A stretch of DNA of 64,000 bases from Nocardia cyriacigeorgica (GCF_029868385.1 NZ_JARWNX010000039.1:1-64000), one strand, 5' to 3'. Counted from the stretch's first letter, positions 35,056 to 44,270 are shown. The notes: generated by a model from the letters alone, not told the origin. Program-made: numbers and translations.

Positions 35056-36093
35056 ATGAATGCTTCGATGACGGCCACCACCAGGTCGGCTTCGGAGGTG
35101 CGCGCCCCGTTGCGGATCGGTACCAGAGGCAGCCTGCTCGCGCTGACCCAGGCGGGCACCGTGCGTGATGCGCTGATCACCGCCGGGCGGCCCGCGGAAC
35201 TGATCGTGGTGAAGACGCCCGGCGATCTGTCCTCCGATCCGGTGGAGAAGATCGGCGTCGGCGTGTTCACCTCCGCGCTGCGCGACGAACTCGCCGCCGG
35301 CACCGTCGATATCGCGGTGCACTCCTACAAGGACCTGCCGACCGCGCCGGACGAGCGGTTCACCATCGCCGCCATCCCGCAGCGTGAAGACCCGCGCGAC
35401 GCCCTCGTCGCCCGCGACGGCCTGGTGCTCGGTGAGCTGCCCTCCGGTTCCGTCGTCGGCACCTCGGCCCCGCGCCGCGGCGCCCAGCTGCGGGCGCTCG
35501 GGCTCGGGTTGGAGATCGTCCCGCTGCGCGGCAACCTCGACTCCCGGCTGCGCAAGGTCAGCGAGGGCGAACTCGACGCGATCGTCGTCGCCCGCGCCGG
35601 ACTGTCGCGTATCGGCCGCCTCGACGCCGTCACCGAAGCGCTGGAACCGGTGCAGATGCTGCCCGCGCCCGCGCAGGGCGCCCTCGCGGTGGAATGCCGC
35701 AGCGACGATGCCGAGCTGATCGAGCTGCTCACCGCCCTCGACGATTTCTCCACTCGGGTCGCCGTCATCGCCGAACGGGCGTTGCTGGCCGAACTCGAGG
35801 CCGGATGTACCGCACCGGTCGGCGCCATCGCCGAGGTGGTCGAATCCCTCGACGACGACGGACGCATCGTCGAGGAACTCTCGCTGCGCGGTTGCGCGGC
35901 TGCTATCGACGGCTCCGACGTGCTGCGCGCGTCGGTGGTGGGTGCGCCCGCTGATGCCGCCGAATTGGGGCGGGCGCTGGCCCGCGAGCTGCTGGAGCTC
36001 GGCGCGCGCGAATTGCTCGCCGTCGAACCCGCCCCGGCGGTGGCCGCCCCCTCAGACGTCACCGATCCCAGTCCAATGGAGAACAACCGATGA
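35056..36093 (+). CDS. hemC: hydroxymethylbilane synthase (porphobilinogen deaminase)
   Basis: HemC joins four porphobilinogen units into hydroxymethylbilane. The 345-residue protein shows [31 protein letters not shown], the catalytic-Asp region [47 protein letters not shown], and the dipyrromethane-cofactor Cys in [12 protein letters not shown] (about C251). AGAGGAG lies 6 bases before the ATG. The stop overlaps hemD as ATGA. Confidence 0.97.
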   Translation: MNASMTATTRSASEVRAPLRIGTRGSLLALTQAGTVRDALITAGRPAELIVVKTPGDLSSDPVEKIGVGVFTSALRDELAAGTVDIAVHSYKDLPTAPDERFTIAAIPQREDPRDALVARDGLVLGELPSGSVVGTSAPRRGAQLRALGLGLEIVPLRGNLDSRLRKVSEGELDAIVVARAGLSRIGRLDAVTEALEPVQMLPAPAQGALAVECRSDDAELIELLTALDDFSTRVAVIAERALLAELEAGCTAPVGAIAEVVESLDDDGRIVEELSLRGCAAAIDGSDVLRASVVGAPADAAELGRALARELLELGARELLAVEPAPAVAAPSDVTDPSPMENNR

Positions 36094-37652
36094 GTCGAGC
36101 CGCTAAGAAGCATCCCGGTCGGATCCTTTTCGTCGGGTCGGGTCCAGGAGATCCGGCGCTGCTCACCGTGCGCGCGCGCGAAGTGCTCGGCCGGGCAACG
36201 CTCGCCTTCACCGATCCCGATGTCGACAAGGGCGTGCTCGCCCTGATCGGCACCGCCGTCGAACCGGGCCCCGACGGCGAGTCCGGCGTCGATGTGCGGC
36301 CCGCGCTCGGTGAACCGGCCGAGGTCGCCAAAACGCTGATCGCCGAGGCGCGCGCGGGACACGATGTGGTGCGCGTGGTCGCCGGTGATCCGCTCACCAC
36401 TGACGCCGTGATCGCCGAGGTCACCACCGTGACCCGCTCGCATATGGTCTTCGAGGTGCTGCCCGGTCTGCCCGGTGGATCGGCGGTGCCGAGCTACGCC
36501 GGTATCGCGCTCGGCGGCGGACACACCGAGGCCGATGTGCGCGGCGAGGTCGACTGGGCGGCGCTGGCCGCCGCACCGGGGCCGCTGGTGCTGCACGCCA
36601 CCTCCGGTCATCTCGCCGAGACCGCGAGCGCGCTGGTCGAACACGGTATGGCGCCGCAGACGCCGGTCGCGGTGACCGTGCGCGGCACCACCCGCCAGCA
36701 GCGCACCATCGAAGCCACCCTTGCCACCCTCAACAGCGCCGCTTCCGAGCTGGTCGGCCCGCTGGTGGTGACCATCGGCAAGGTGGTTGCGCAGCGGTCG
36801 AAGATGTCGTGGTGGGAGTCGCGGGCGCTGTACGGCTGGACCGTGCTGGTGCCGCGTACCAAGGACCAGGCCGCCGAGATGAGCGAACGCCTGGTCACCC
36901 ACGGCGCCATCCCGATGGAAGTACCGACCATCGCGGTCGAGCCGCCGCGCAGCCCCGCGCAGATGGAGCGCGCGGTCAAGGGCTTGGTCGACGGCCGCTA
37001 CCAGTGGGTGGTGTTCACCTCCACCAATGCGGTGCGCGCGGTGTGGGAGAAGTTCTCCGAGTTCGGTCTGGACGCGCGCGCGTTCTCCGGTGTGAAGATC
37101 GCCTGCGTCGGCGAGGCCACCGCCGACAAGGTGCGCTCCTTCGGCATCAACCCGGAACTGCTGCCGAGCGGTGAACAGTCCTCCGAGGGCCTGCTCGCCG
37201 ATTTCCCGCCCTACGACGACGTCTTCGATCCGGTGAACCGGGTGCTGCTGCCGCGCGCCGATATCGCCACCGAAACCCTGGCCGAGGGTCTGCGCGACCG
37301 CGGCTGGGAAATCGATGACGTCACCGCCTACCGCACGGTGCGCGCTTCGCCGCCGCCTGCGGAGACCCGCGAGATGATCAAGACCGGCGGTTTCGACGCG
37401 GTCCTGTTCACCTCGTCCTCCACGGTCCGCAACCTGGTCGGTATCGCGGGTAAGCCGCATGCGCGCACGATCGTCGCGTGCATCGGCCCCAAGACCGCCG
37501 AGACCGCGATCGAGTTCGGCCTGCGCGTGGATGTGCAGCCCGAGACCGCCCAGGTGGGCCCACTGGTGGAGGCGCTGGCCGAGCACGCCGCCCGCCTGCG
37601 CGCCGAGGGCCTGCTGCCCCCGCCGCGCAAGAAGAGCCGCCGCAGCCGCTAG
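36090..37652 (+). CDS. hemD: uroporphyrinogen-III synthase fused to a degenerate SUMT-like domain
   Basis: The 520-residue protein has two parts. Residues about 1-240 follow the uroporphyrinogen-III methyltransferase fold ([55 protein letters not shown]), but the usual KGGDP and ITSAIAAPAYAG motifs are altered, so methyltransferase activity is doubtful. Residues about 250-515 are HemD, which closes and inverts ring D ([73 protein letters not shown]). The same fusion occurs in M. tuberculosis Rv0511. It ends the rex-hem operon before a strong terminator. Confidence 0.92.
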   Translation: MSRAAKKHPGRILFVGSGPGDPALLTVRAREVLGRATLAFTDPDVDKGVLALIGTAVEPGPDGESGVDVRPALGEPAEVAKTLIAEARAGHDVVRVVAGDPLTTDAVIAEVTTVTRSHMVFEVLPGLPGGSAVPSYAGIALGGGHTEADVRGEVDWAALAAAPGPLVLHATSGHLAETASALVEHGMAPQTPVAVTVRGTTRQQRTIEATLATLNSAASELVGPLVVTIGKVVAQRSKMSWWESRALYGWTVLVPRTKDQAAEMSERLVTHGAIPMEVPTIAVEPPRSPAQMERAVKGLVDGRYQWVVFTSTNAVRAVWEKFSEFGLDARAFSGVKIACVGEATADKVRSFGINPELLPSGEQSSEGLLADFPPYDDVFDPVNRVLLPRADIATETLAEGLRDRGWEIDDVTAYRTVRASPPPAETREMIKTGGFDAVLFTSSSTVRNLVGIAGKPHARTIVACIGPKTAETAIEFGLRVDVQPETAQVGPLVEALAEHAARLRAEGLLPPPRKKSRRSR

Positions 37653-37684
37653 CCCTGCGGCCGCAGGCGATAGCACGGTTCGAC

Positions 37685-37715
37685 CCAGCAGCGCGATCAC
37701 CGATCGCGCTGCTGG
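37685..37715 (+). terminator. terminator of the rex-hemACD operon
   Basis: CCAGCAGCGCGATC pairs perfectly with GATCGCGCTGCTGG across a 3-base loop, 32 bases after the hemD stop, followed by TGTGTT. The 220 bases from here to the end of the 849-residue gene show no gene I can support. Confidence 0.85.
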
Positions 37716-37938
37716 TGTGTTCGGCGTGAGTGCCACCACCGCAACCCGCTCCGTTGCGGGTGCCGTCGGCGGGGTCGCCGGTGTCGAACGGCGCCGCGAC
37801 GTCTCATCGACGGTCGGCATCGGATTCCGCCGTGGGTGCGGGTGCTGCCGCTGGCGTCGAAACAGCCGATCCGCACCGCGCGCCGGCGCTCTCAGGGCGG
37901 CGACAGTTGTGGTGTGGCCGCCCGCTGGGATGGGGTGG

Positions 37939-40488
37939 CTATCCACCGCCGCAGCCTCCACCTCCACCACCCCCGCCACCGGAGTCACCGCCGCTCCACC
38001 CGCCCCCGCCCGATGATCCACCCGCCCCGCCATCCCCGGAATCCCCGCCGCTCCAGCCGCTTCCGCTGCTATCGCGCCCCGACTCCCCGCCCCGTGAGCC
38101 GCTGTACCACCTGTCGCTCCGTACTACGCCGCCGCGACCGCCGCCGGTGCGCAGGCCCGCGCCTGCCGAGAAACCGCTGTGTGAACTGCCATCGCGTGGA
38201 CTGCCGCTGCTGTGTGTGCCCCGGCTGTACCCGCCCGTTCCGCTGCGGGCGTCCGCGCTTCGAGCGGCGTCGGCACCGCCATCGCGGGGGCGATGGTCCC
38301 CGGACACCCCGACGTATTCGACGGCTGAGTAACCGCCCGCCGCACCGGCATCGCCATGGTCGATCGCGGTTCGGCTGAGGTGATGTGGGCGGGTGTGGAT
38401 GGCGAGGGCGCGGTTGGTGTGACGCAGTTCGGCGTACAGGTCGGCCAGGGAGGCGGGCAGTTCGATGACCGAACCCGTTGCCGCGCGCTGCCATTTCTCC
38501 AGGCGCTGGGTGCGTTCGGCGGCGGCCCGTCTGCGGAGCCGGGCGGCGGCCTCATGCGGACGGCGTTGCAGATGCGAGCCCAGTTCCAGCAGTACCAGAC
38601 CGAGTACGAGCGATCCGGCGAACCAGCCGCAGACCGCGTAGAGGTACCAGCGTGCGGCGGTCGGGTGGTCGGCGAGCAGCACCCAGCCGAGGATGGCGAG
38701 GGGAAGCGCGAAAAGTGAACGCAGGACCAGTTTTCCGATACCGCGTACGATCTCGCCGGTGGGCCGGCGCGGCGCTGTGTCGGAGCGGTCCGGTGTGTCG
38801 GATTCGGGTTCCCGATGCGGTTCGATATCGCCGACGGCGTGGCGGTTACGGCGCAGTTCGGACCAGTAGGCGGCAGCGGGTGTGCGCCGCTCCTGTGCCG
38901 CGACCTCCGCGCGGAAACGCAGAACGCCGTCTTGGAGGTCGGTCGGTGTCACGAAGGCGCGGACCCGGGTGACCGTTCTCGATTCGGGGCGGGTGCGCGC
39001 CCACAGCAGCGCGCCGTTGTCGTGGATACGGGCTTGGACGGTCGAACGCGGTGCGCCGGTGGCATGCACCTCGACGACAGCCTGCTGCCCATCGAACCGG
39101 TTGGCCGACAACGTCGTCCGTTCGATCCAGCGGGCGCCGCCAGCACGGTGGAAGGCGTTCATCGAACTCACTTCCACCAGATAGTGCCGGTGGCCGCGCC
39201 CGGCGGGCTCATGCGCCGGATACCGCCAGGCGCGCCACAGGCCGACGGCCGCACCGAGATCGCGTACGGCGGCCAGCATCGTCTGATCCGCGCGGTCGAG
39301 GAGGAGATCGTCCAGATCATCGAATCCGGTGCGCTCGGTGAGATCGAGCCGGTTCGGCAGCCGCGCCCACGCAACCCGCAGCGCCATGGCGGGCACCGGT
39401 GCGTACCGATGACGTTGCGGCGGTGCGTGTTCGACGCCGATCATGCTCCGCGGCCCCGGCAGCTCCCGCCCGACCAGCTCGGCCCGGAACTGGGCGACGC
39501 CGTCGACGAACGTCGGTGGCGGCCCTGCGGTGCGCAGATATTCGGTGAGGTCGGGATCCGGCGCAAGACCGTATTCGTCGAGATAGTGCGCGACCGCCTC
39601 CGGCCACACCCACCGGCCGTCGGTGCGAATCGTCATCGGTACCGCCGTGGTGGATTCCGGCTCCACCGTGTCGGGCACTCCGCCGGATGCCCGGCAGACC
39701 ACCGGTGCGGTGCGCAGATAACGCACCGCGGCGCCGCCCTCGTCGAGGCGCGGATGGTTCGCGGCGAAGCGCACCGGGTGTTCGGTGAACGGTGTGGGTA
39801 CGCGCGGTGCGGTGTCGTCGGCGGCCCACAGCAGACAGGATCGCGCGCGGGCGCAGAGCTGATAGCGCGGCAGCGCGTCGCCGGTGGTGTACACCTCGAC
39901 CTGGCTGTCGGCTTCACCGCACCCGTGCATCACAGCGGCGGCATCGGCGGCGATCACCCACGGCCGAGCACCAGCGCGCACTTCGATCAGGTAGATCCGC
40001 CGATCGGTCTGCCACCCCTGCTGATCCGGCTGTACCGGATGTCGCCACGACCGCCAGACGCCGATCACCCCCGGATGTTCGCGGGCGGCCTCGACCACGG
40101 CGGTATCTGTCGCGTCGGTGGGATACTCCGCACCGCCGGTCCCGGTGACGCCGGTGAGGTCGAGGGCGCGCGGCATCTGCGCTCCGGCGCGTTCGACGGC
40201 TTCCGGTAGCAGCGGGGTGAATTCGAAGGGCACCCGATCCGTCGGTGCGGGCGCTGGCTCGGATCTGGTGTCCCAGCGTTTGAAACGCATACCGAGGATG
40301 TCCGCCAGCAGCGTGATCTCGGCGGGGCGTAGCGCCACCTTGCGACGGCGCGCGATCGCTTCGACGGCGAAGGCGACTTCCCGCCGATCGCCGAGGCCGA
40401 GGCTGTAGCGAAGGTCGGTGAGGTGCCGGTCGGGGATCCGACCGGCGAATCCGAGCAGCATGGCGTGTACGGCGTCTGCGGATGTCAT
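37939..40488 (-). CDS. large membrane protein with duplicated module and Gly/Ser-rich tail, function unknown
   Basis: The 849-residue protein is not a family I recognise. Residues 1-75 form an alpha-helical cap (MLLGFAGRIPDRHLTDLRYS). Two similar modules follow: about 95-225 (VIGVWRSWRHP, YLIEVRAGARPW, VEVYTTGDALPRYQ, CLLWA) and about 365-500 (AVGLWRAWRYP, YLVEVSSMNAFH, VEVHATGAPRSTVQ, ALLWARTRP). Two membrane segments lie near 586-607 and 613-635, then a helical region and a Ser/Gly-rich tail ending in a run of Gly and one Cys. It stands on the minus strand inside the hem region and is absent from the mycobacterial order. The ATG at 40488 is the first good start. Confidence 0.75.
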   Translation of the reverse strand: MTSADAVHAMLLGFAGRIPDRHLTDLRYSLGLGDRREVAFAVEAIARRRKVALRPAEITLLADILGMRFKRWDTRSEPAPAPTDRVPFEFTPLLPEAVERAGAQMPRALDLTGVTGTGGAEYPTDATDTAVVEAAREHPGVIGVWRSWRHPVQPDQQGWQTDRRIYLIEVRAGARPWVIAADAAAVMHGCGEADSQVEVYTTGDALPRYQLCARARSCLLWAADDTAPRVPTPFTEHPVRFAANHPRLDEGGAAVRYLRTAPVVCRASGGVPDTVEPESTTAVPMTIRTDGRWVWPEAVAHYLDEYGLAPDPDLTEYLRTAGPPPTFVDGVAQFRAELVGRELPGPRSMIGVEHAPPQRHRYAPVPAMALRVAWARLPNRLDLTERTGFDDLDDLLLDRADQTMLAAVRDLGAAVGLWRAWRYPAHEPAGRGHRHYLVEVSSMNAFHRAGGARWIERTTLSANRFDGQQAVVEVHATGAPRSTVQARIHDNGALLWARTRPESRTVTRVRAFVTPTDLQDGVLRFRAEVAAQERRTPAAAYWSELRRNRHAVGDIEPHREPESDTPDRSDTAPRRPTGEIVRGIGKLVLRSLFALPLAILGWVLLADHPTAARWYLYAVCGWFAGSLVLGLVLLELGSHLQRRPHEAAARLRRRAAAERTQRLEKWQRAATGSVIELPASLADLYAELRHTNRALAIHTRPHHLSRTAIDHGDAGAAGGYSAVEYVGVSGDHRPRDGGADAARSADARSGTGGYSRGTHSSGSPRDGSSHSGFSAGAGLRTGGGRGGVVRSDRWYSGSRGGESGRDSSGSGWSGGDSGDGGAGGSSGGGGWSGGDSGGGGGGGGGCGGG

Positions 40489-40778
40489 CGTTGATCCGAA
40501 TTCGTGTGTGGGCGAGCGATGGCTCGTGGACGGAGACCGATGGTAGTCAGCGCGTAGCCGGGCCGACAGGTGTTGTACGCCGAAAACTCCGGCCGGGACG
40601 CATATTTCGACGCCGATTCACCAGCGCTGGGCAGGTTTGGGTGGTGCGGCGCCGTACAGATCAGCGGCGCGCGTGCCGACTACCGCTGCCGATCACCTGA
40701 TCTGGTCGTTGCCATGCCGGAACCCCACCCGCCGAACTGTGCCGAGCGGCGAGCCGACAGCAGGTGATGATCGGTCGT
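40489..40778. other. upstream region of the 849-residue gene
   Basis: About 290 bases without a supported gene. On the minus strand it must hold the promoter of the large gene; no clear -10 box at leaderless spacing is visible. Confidence 0.5.
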
Positions 40779-40810
40779 GGGGCCTGCGCCACAGCCGAGG
40801 CGCAGGCCCC
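40779..40810 (-). terminator. terminator after the 89-residue gene
   Basis: GGGGCCTGCGCC pairs perfectly with GGCGCAGGCCCC across an 8-base loop, beginning 6 bases after the minus-strand stop at 40817. Confidence 0.8.
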
Positions 40811-40816
40811 GGCACA

Positions 40817-41086
40817 TCACCGGTGCGCCCGTAACAAGGTGCGGACCAACTCGCAGGTGGCCTCCGAGGGCTGCCGCACACCGGCGACCTCGGCGGCGGC
40901 GCGGATCTTGTGATCGGTGGCGTAGCCGGGTGCGTACACACCCGAATCCAGCAGCGCGATGGCAAGGCGCATCGCCTTGCGGCGGCGGTTGTGCCGGATG
41001 TACCAGGAGCGCGGCCGACCCGCGGGTAACGGCGTGCGCGCCGACCTGACGTGGACGTGGTCGATATGAGCGGACTTCGTGGCCAC
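40817..41086 (-). CDS. small basic protein of unknown function
   Basis: The 89-residue protein has a very basic middle (PRSWYIRHNRRRKAMRLAIA) and a helical end (KIRAAAEVAGVRQPSEATCE, then LVRTLLRAHR). GGGAGGG lies 7 bases before the GTG at 41086 and a strong terminator follows the stop, so it is a single-gene transcription unit. The basic stretch suggests nucleic-acid or membrane contact. No family is recognised. Confidence 0.7.
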   Translation of the reverse strand: MATKSAHIDHVHVRSARTPLPAGRPRSWYIRHNRRRKAMRLAIALLDSGVYAPGYATDHKIRAAAEVAGVRQPSEATCELVRTLLRAHR

Positions 41087-41260
41087 CGTGAATCCCTCCC
41101 GTGGTGATCCGGGGCACGCGGCCCCTTCGAACATGTCTTCGATTCTACTCTCGGGCACCGACAAATTCGGCCGTGCGCAACGGCTTTCGCTGCCGTGACC
41201 GGCGGATTTGCCCGCCCACTCGGGGTAGGACGCGGCCGAACGCGACGCGACGCGCAGGCG

Positions 41261-41266
41261 TATGGT
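41261..41266 (+). promoter_or_regulatory. -10 box of a leaderless promoter for hemB
   Basis: TATGGT lies 7 bases before the ATG at 41274 and favours it over the in-frame GTG at 41262. This shows hemB is not in the rex-hemACD operon. Confidence 0.55.
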
Positions 41267-41273
41267 GCGGGTT

Positions 41274-42251
41274 ATGACGGGAATGGAACGTCCGCGTCGG
41301 TTGCGGCGTACCCCTGCGATGCGGCGGCTGGTGGCGGAGACGTCGGTACAGCCGCGGCATCTTGTGCTGCCCATGTTCGTGGCCGACGGCATCGACGAGC
41401 CGCGCGAGATCAGCTCGATGCCTGGTGTGCGGCAGCATTCGATGGATTCGCTGCGCAAGGCCGCGGTGGAAGCGGTCGCCGCGGGTGTCGGTGGTCTGAT
41501 GCTGTTCGGTGTGCCGCGTCCGGAAGACAAGGACGCCGCGGGAACCCGGGCCAGCGATCCGGACGGCATCCTCAACCGTGGTCTGCGCGCACTCGCCGAC
41601 GAGGTCGGCTCCTCGACGGTGATCATGGCCGACACCTGCCTGGACGAGTTCACCGACCACGGACACTGCGGTGTGCTCGCCGCCGACGGTTCCGTCGACA
41701 ACGACGCCACCCTCACCCGCTACGTCGATATGGCGCTCGCCCAGGCCGAATCCGGCGCTGATCTGCTCGGTGCCAGCGGCATGATGGACGGTCAGGTCGG
41801 CGCGATCCGGCACGGGCTCGACGCCGCCGGTCACCTCGACACCGGCATCCTCGCCTACGCCGCGAAGTACTCCTCGGCCTTCTACGGCCCGTTCCGCGAG
41901 GCCGTCGGATCGTCGCTGCACGGTGACCGGCGCACCTACCAGCAGGACCCGGCCAACCGCCGCGAGTCGATTCGCGAAGTGGAGCTGGACCTGGCCGAAG
42001 GCGCCGATATGGTGATGGTGAAACCGGCCATGTCCTATCTCGACATCCTGCGCGACGTCGCCGACCGCTCCACCGTTCCGGTCGCCGCCTACCAGATCTC
42101 GGGCGAGTACGCGATGATCACCGCCGCCGCCGAACGCGGCTGGATCGACCGCAGGGCCGCCATCCTCGAATCGCTGACCGGTATCCGCCGGGCGGGCGCG
42201 GACATCGTGCTCACCTACTGGGCGGCCGAGGCGGCGCACTGGTTGTCGTGA
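41274..42251 (+). CDS. hemB: delta-aminolevulinic acid dehydratase (porphobilinogen synthase)
   Basis: HemB condenses two 5-aminolevulinate molecules to porphobilinogen. The 325-residue protein has RLRRTPAMRRLVAET, LPMFVADGIDEPREI, the metal region DTCLDEFTDHGHCG, SGMMDGQVGAIRHGL, and the Schiff-base lysines in AYAAKYSSAFYGPFR (about K198) and MVMVKPAMSYLD (about K250). The middle zinc-ligand Cys is Asp here, as is usual for magnesium-type enzymes. The next gene overlaps its stop (GTGA). Confidence 0.96.
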   Translation: MTGMERPRRLRRTPAMRRLVAETSVQPRHLVLPMFVADGIDEPREISSMPGVRQHSMDSLRKAAVEAVAAGVGGLMLFGVPRPEDKDAAGTRASDPDGILNRGLRALADEVGSSTVIMADTCLDEFTDHGHCGVLAADGSVDNDATLTRYVDMALAQAESGADLLGASGMMDGQVGAIRHGLDAAGHLDTGILAYAAKYSSAFYGPFREAVGSSLHGDRRTYQQDPANRRESIREVELDLAEGADMVMVKPAMSYLDILRDVADRSTVPVAAYQISGEYAMITAAAERGWIDRRAAILESLTGIRRAGADIVLTYWAAEAAHWLS

Positions 42252-42766
42252 ATATGCCGAAACCGCCGGATGTCGATCCGGCGCCCGTCATGCCGGAGGA
42301 CGTTGGCACGGCACGCCAGTTGTGGTGGGGTGCCATCGCGGTCGGACTCGTACAGTTGATCGCCTCGGTGATCACCGCGATCGAGCAGCGGTCCACCTTC
42401 ACCGAGGACATGCTCGAACAGGCCCGCGCGACCGATCCGCAGTTCAGCGCGGCCACCGCCGATCTGATGGTGACGATCGCCTTCGCGCTCGTCGTGGTGT
42501 TCGGCCTGGTGATCGCCGGGATCGGCCTCCTGGTCGTGCATCAGCTCGCGCGGGGTAAGAGCTGGGCGCGCATGGTCCTGACCTTCGCGGGTGTCTGGTT
42601 GGTGATCATGGCCGTCGGCTCGCTGTTCGCCCTCGACGCGGTGAGCGGTATCGCCTCGCTCGTGGCCGGGGGCGCGGCCATCGTGCAGGGTGTACTCGCC
42701 GCGGGTGCGATGTATTTGAGTTACCGTCCGGACTCGACCAGGTACTTCCAGATGAACCGCCGGTGA
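42248..42766 (+). CDS. four-segment membrane protein, function unknown
   Basis: The 172-residue protein has a proline-rich start (MPKPPDVDPAPVMPEDVG) and four hydrophobic segments near residues 26-46, 72-96, 107-128 and 131-155. It ends SYRPDSTRYFQMNRR. It is co-translated with hemB (GTG at 42248 overlapping TGA). An ATG at 42254 is a possible alternative start. No domain is recognised. Confidence 0.8.
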   Translation: MNMPKPPDVDPAPVMPEDVGTARQLWWGAIAVGLVQLIASVITAIEQRSTFTEDMLEQARATDPQFSAATADLMVTIAFALVVVFGLVIAGIGLLVVHQLARGKSWARMVLTFAGVWLVIMAVGSLFALDAVSGIASLVAGGAAIVQGVLAAGAMYLSYRPDSTRYFQMNRR

Positions 42767-42913
42767 ATGTTCGCGGCGCCGGCGCCGAGTTTGTACCGAT
42801 TACGGCGGCATGTATCGTGAGGGTTGTCACAGCAGGAGTGGGAACCGGAAGCTGTCGCCCGGACGTTGAGAAACGGACGCCGCGCAGACTGTTCCGGAGG
42901 ATCGGAGGCAGTA

Positions 42914-43033
42914 ATGCGAGTGGTGATCCAGCAGCCGCAGAGCATTCGGCGAGATCTCGTCGTCTTGAGCCTGCTGATCCTGTTCGGCCTGGTCACCGTC
43001 GCCGTCCTGCTGATCCCCGGCCTGCTGGGCTGA
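42914..43033 (+). CDS. 39-residue single-span membrane protein
   Basis: The ORF MRVVIQQPQSIRRDLVVLSL continues with LILFGLVTVAVLLIPGLLG: a short polar head and one membrane helix. GGAGG 5 bases before the ATG at 42914 gives a good ribosome binding site. It lies in the hemB-hemL interval with other small membrane proteins. The function is unknown. Confidence 0.65.
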   Translation: MRVVIQQPQSIRRDLVVLSLLILFGLVTVAVLLIPGLLG

Positions 43034-43055
43034 TCCGACCCCGGCCGCTGCTGTC

Positions 43056-43730
43056 ATGAGCGGTGCCGTCACGAGTGCATCCGCGACCGTCCTGTTCGCC
43101 GAACCCGGCGGACGGTGGCGTGCGGTCGCCTACGGGCCCGCGCTGTGCCTGTTCATCCTGATCCTGGAAATCGCGACCGGTAGTTCTCCGCACTGGTTCG
43201 CCCTTCTCTTCTGCGGCGCGCTGATCGCCGCCTTCGTCGCATTGCAGGTGGTCGCCGCGCGCAGACATGTCGGCGTCGAACTCACCACCGACACCCTGCG
43301 CAACGGCACCGAAACGCTGCCGCTGGACGCCATCGAGGCGGTTCTCGGCGAACCCGATGAGCAGAACTGGGATGAGGAGCCGTGGGAGTCCGCGCGTGCG
43401 CTGGGGGAGCTGTCGGGTATCCCGCGCCGCCGCACCGGCATCGGCTTGCGGCGCACCGACGGCGCTGTGGTGCAGACGTGGGCCCGCGATCATCGTGGCC
43501 TACGCGCCGCATTGACGGCGGCACTGGAGGATCGGACACCCGAGCCGCCACCGCCACCGGCCGACGGGCGCGGAGGAGGCGGCGCGGGTGGCCACGGAGT
43601 GCACCGGGAGGCCGCAGATCCGGCACAGCCGAGCGACGGGTACGAAGGAGACGCTGTGCGAAACCATGACGGGCCCGCCGATCCGACACCACGGCCGAGC
43701 GGTCCCGGTGAGAACGGAGCCGACCGATGA
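43056..43730 (+). CDS. membrane protein with PH-like domain and repeat-derived tail, function unknown
   Basis: The 224-residue protein has two membrane segments near residues 24-41 and 47-66, then a soluble beta-rich region (VGVELTTDTLRNGTETLPLD, TGIGLRRTDGAVVQTWARDH) that looks like a small PH-type domain. The last 60 residues are low complexity (PPPPPADGRGGGGAGG) and include PSDGYEGDAVRNHDG, encoded by copy C of the dispersed repeat. It overlaps the next gene by ATGA. Confidence 0.78.
   Translation: MSGAVTSASATVLFAEPGGRWRAVAYGPALCLFILILEIATGSSPHWFALLFCGALIAAFVALQVVAARRHVGVELTTDTLRNGTETLPLDAIEAVLGEPDEQNWDEEPWESARALGELSGIPRRRTGIGLRRTDGAVVQTWARDHRGLRAALTAALEDRTPEPPPPPADGRGGGGAGGHGVHREAADPAQPSDGYEGDAVRNHDGPADPTPRPSGPGENGADR
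43601..43665 (+). repeat. dispersed repeat, copy C (in a coding tail)
   Basis: Half 2 (GCACCGGGAG, then CGGCACAG) is followed by half 1 (GAGCGACGGG, then GCGAAACCATGA). Compared with cluster B, half 2 matches at roughly 26 of 30 bases and half 1 more loosely. It lies in the 3' end of the 43056 gene. Confidence 0.55.
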
Positions 43731-44050
43731 ACCGACGAACCGTGCTGATGGCCGTCGACGCTGTGCTCGCGGTGCTGTGCGTAGTCGTGGCCGTGCTGAG
43801 CTGGCGTCACGGTGTGCAGACGACGGACTTCGCGCCGATGGGGGAGGTGCCCGGCTACACCGCGACCCGCTATTCCGGTCCGTGGCTGGTGTTGGCGGCA
43901 GCACTGATCGCGGTCGCCGGGTTGGCGGTGATCGATCTGGTCACCCGGCTCGTGCGCGGTCTGCGGGCGGGTGATTCCGACCGGAATGTTTTTGCGGCAG
44001 AAACGGATTCGGCTACGGTCTGGGCCGGGGGACGACGCAGCGAAGGATGA
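43727..44050 (+). CDS. two-segment membrane protein, function unknown
   Basis: The 107-residue protein has membrane segments near residues 5-25 and 52-75 separated by a short loop (VQTTDFAPMGEVPGYTATRY), then a basic/acidic tail. It is coupled to the preceding gene by ATGA. It corresponds in place and size to small membrane proteins in the mycobacterial hemB-hemL interval (inference). Confidence 0.72.
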   Translation: MNRRTVLMAVDAVLAVLCVVVAVLSWRHGVQTTDFAPMGEVPGYTATRYSGPWLVLAAALIAVAGLAVIDLVTRLVRGLRAGDSDRNVFAAETDSATVWAGGRRSEG

Positions 44051-44051
44051 G

Positions 44052-44270
44052 ATGATGAATCGGCTGGTAACGAGAACCTGTGCCGCCGCGGTGGCTGTCG
44101 CGGCGATCGGGTTCGCCGCCGCGCCCGTGGGCGCCGCGCCCGGCTTGCCGCTCGAGCCCGCGCCACCGGCCGCGGTGTTCGCACCGGAGACCGGTTCGGC
44201 GGGCGTCTACAACAACCTCATGTGCTGGCTGCACACCATTTCGGCATCCGTGCCGTGCATGTACACCTGA
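44052..44270 (+). CDS. small secreted protein with a Cys pair
   Basis: The 72-residue precursor has a signal peptide (NRLVTRTCAAAVAVAAIGFA, cleavage near PVGA-APG) and a mature part of about 45 residues ending NLMCWLHTISASVPCMYT, with two Cys that could form a disulfide. GAAGGATGAG lies just before the ATGs at 44052 and 44055. TACGGT about 35 bases upstream could be its -10 box. No family is recognised. Confidence 0.62.
   Translation: MMNRLVTRTCAAAVAVAAIGFAAAPVGAAPGLPLEPAPPAAVFAPETGSAGVYNNLMCWLHTISASVPCMYT

Noticed and set aside
37716..37938. Small minus-strand frame starting MPTVDETSRRRS
   Set aside because: It runs into the perfect terminator hairpin and then antisense through hemD; no ribosome binding site supports it.
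35325..38033. 902-codon minus-strand open frame over hemC and hemD
   Set aside because: It is antisense to two well-supported hem genes, is full of His/Arg/Asp-rich non-protein-like sequence, and arises because high-GC genes leave few stops on the other strand.
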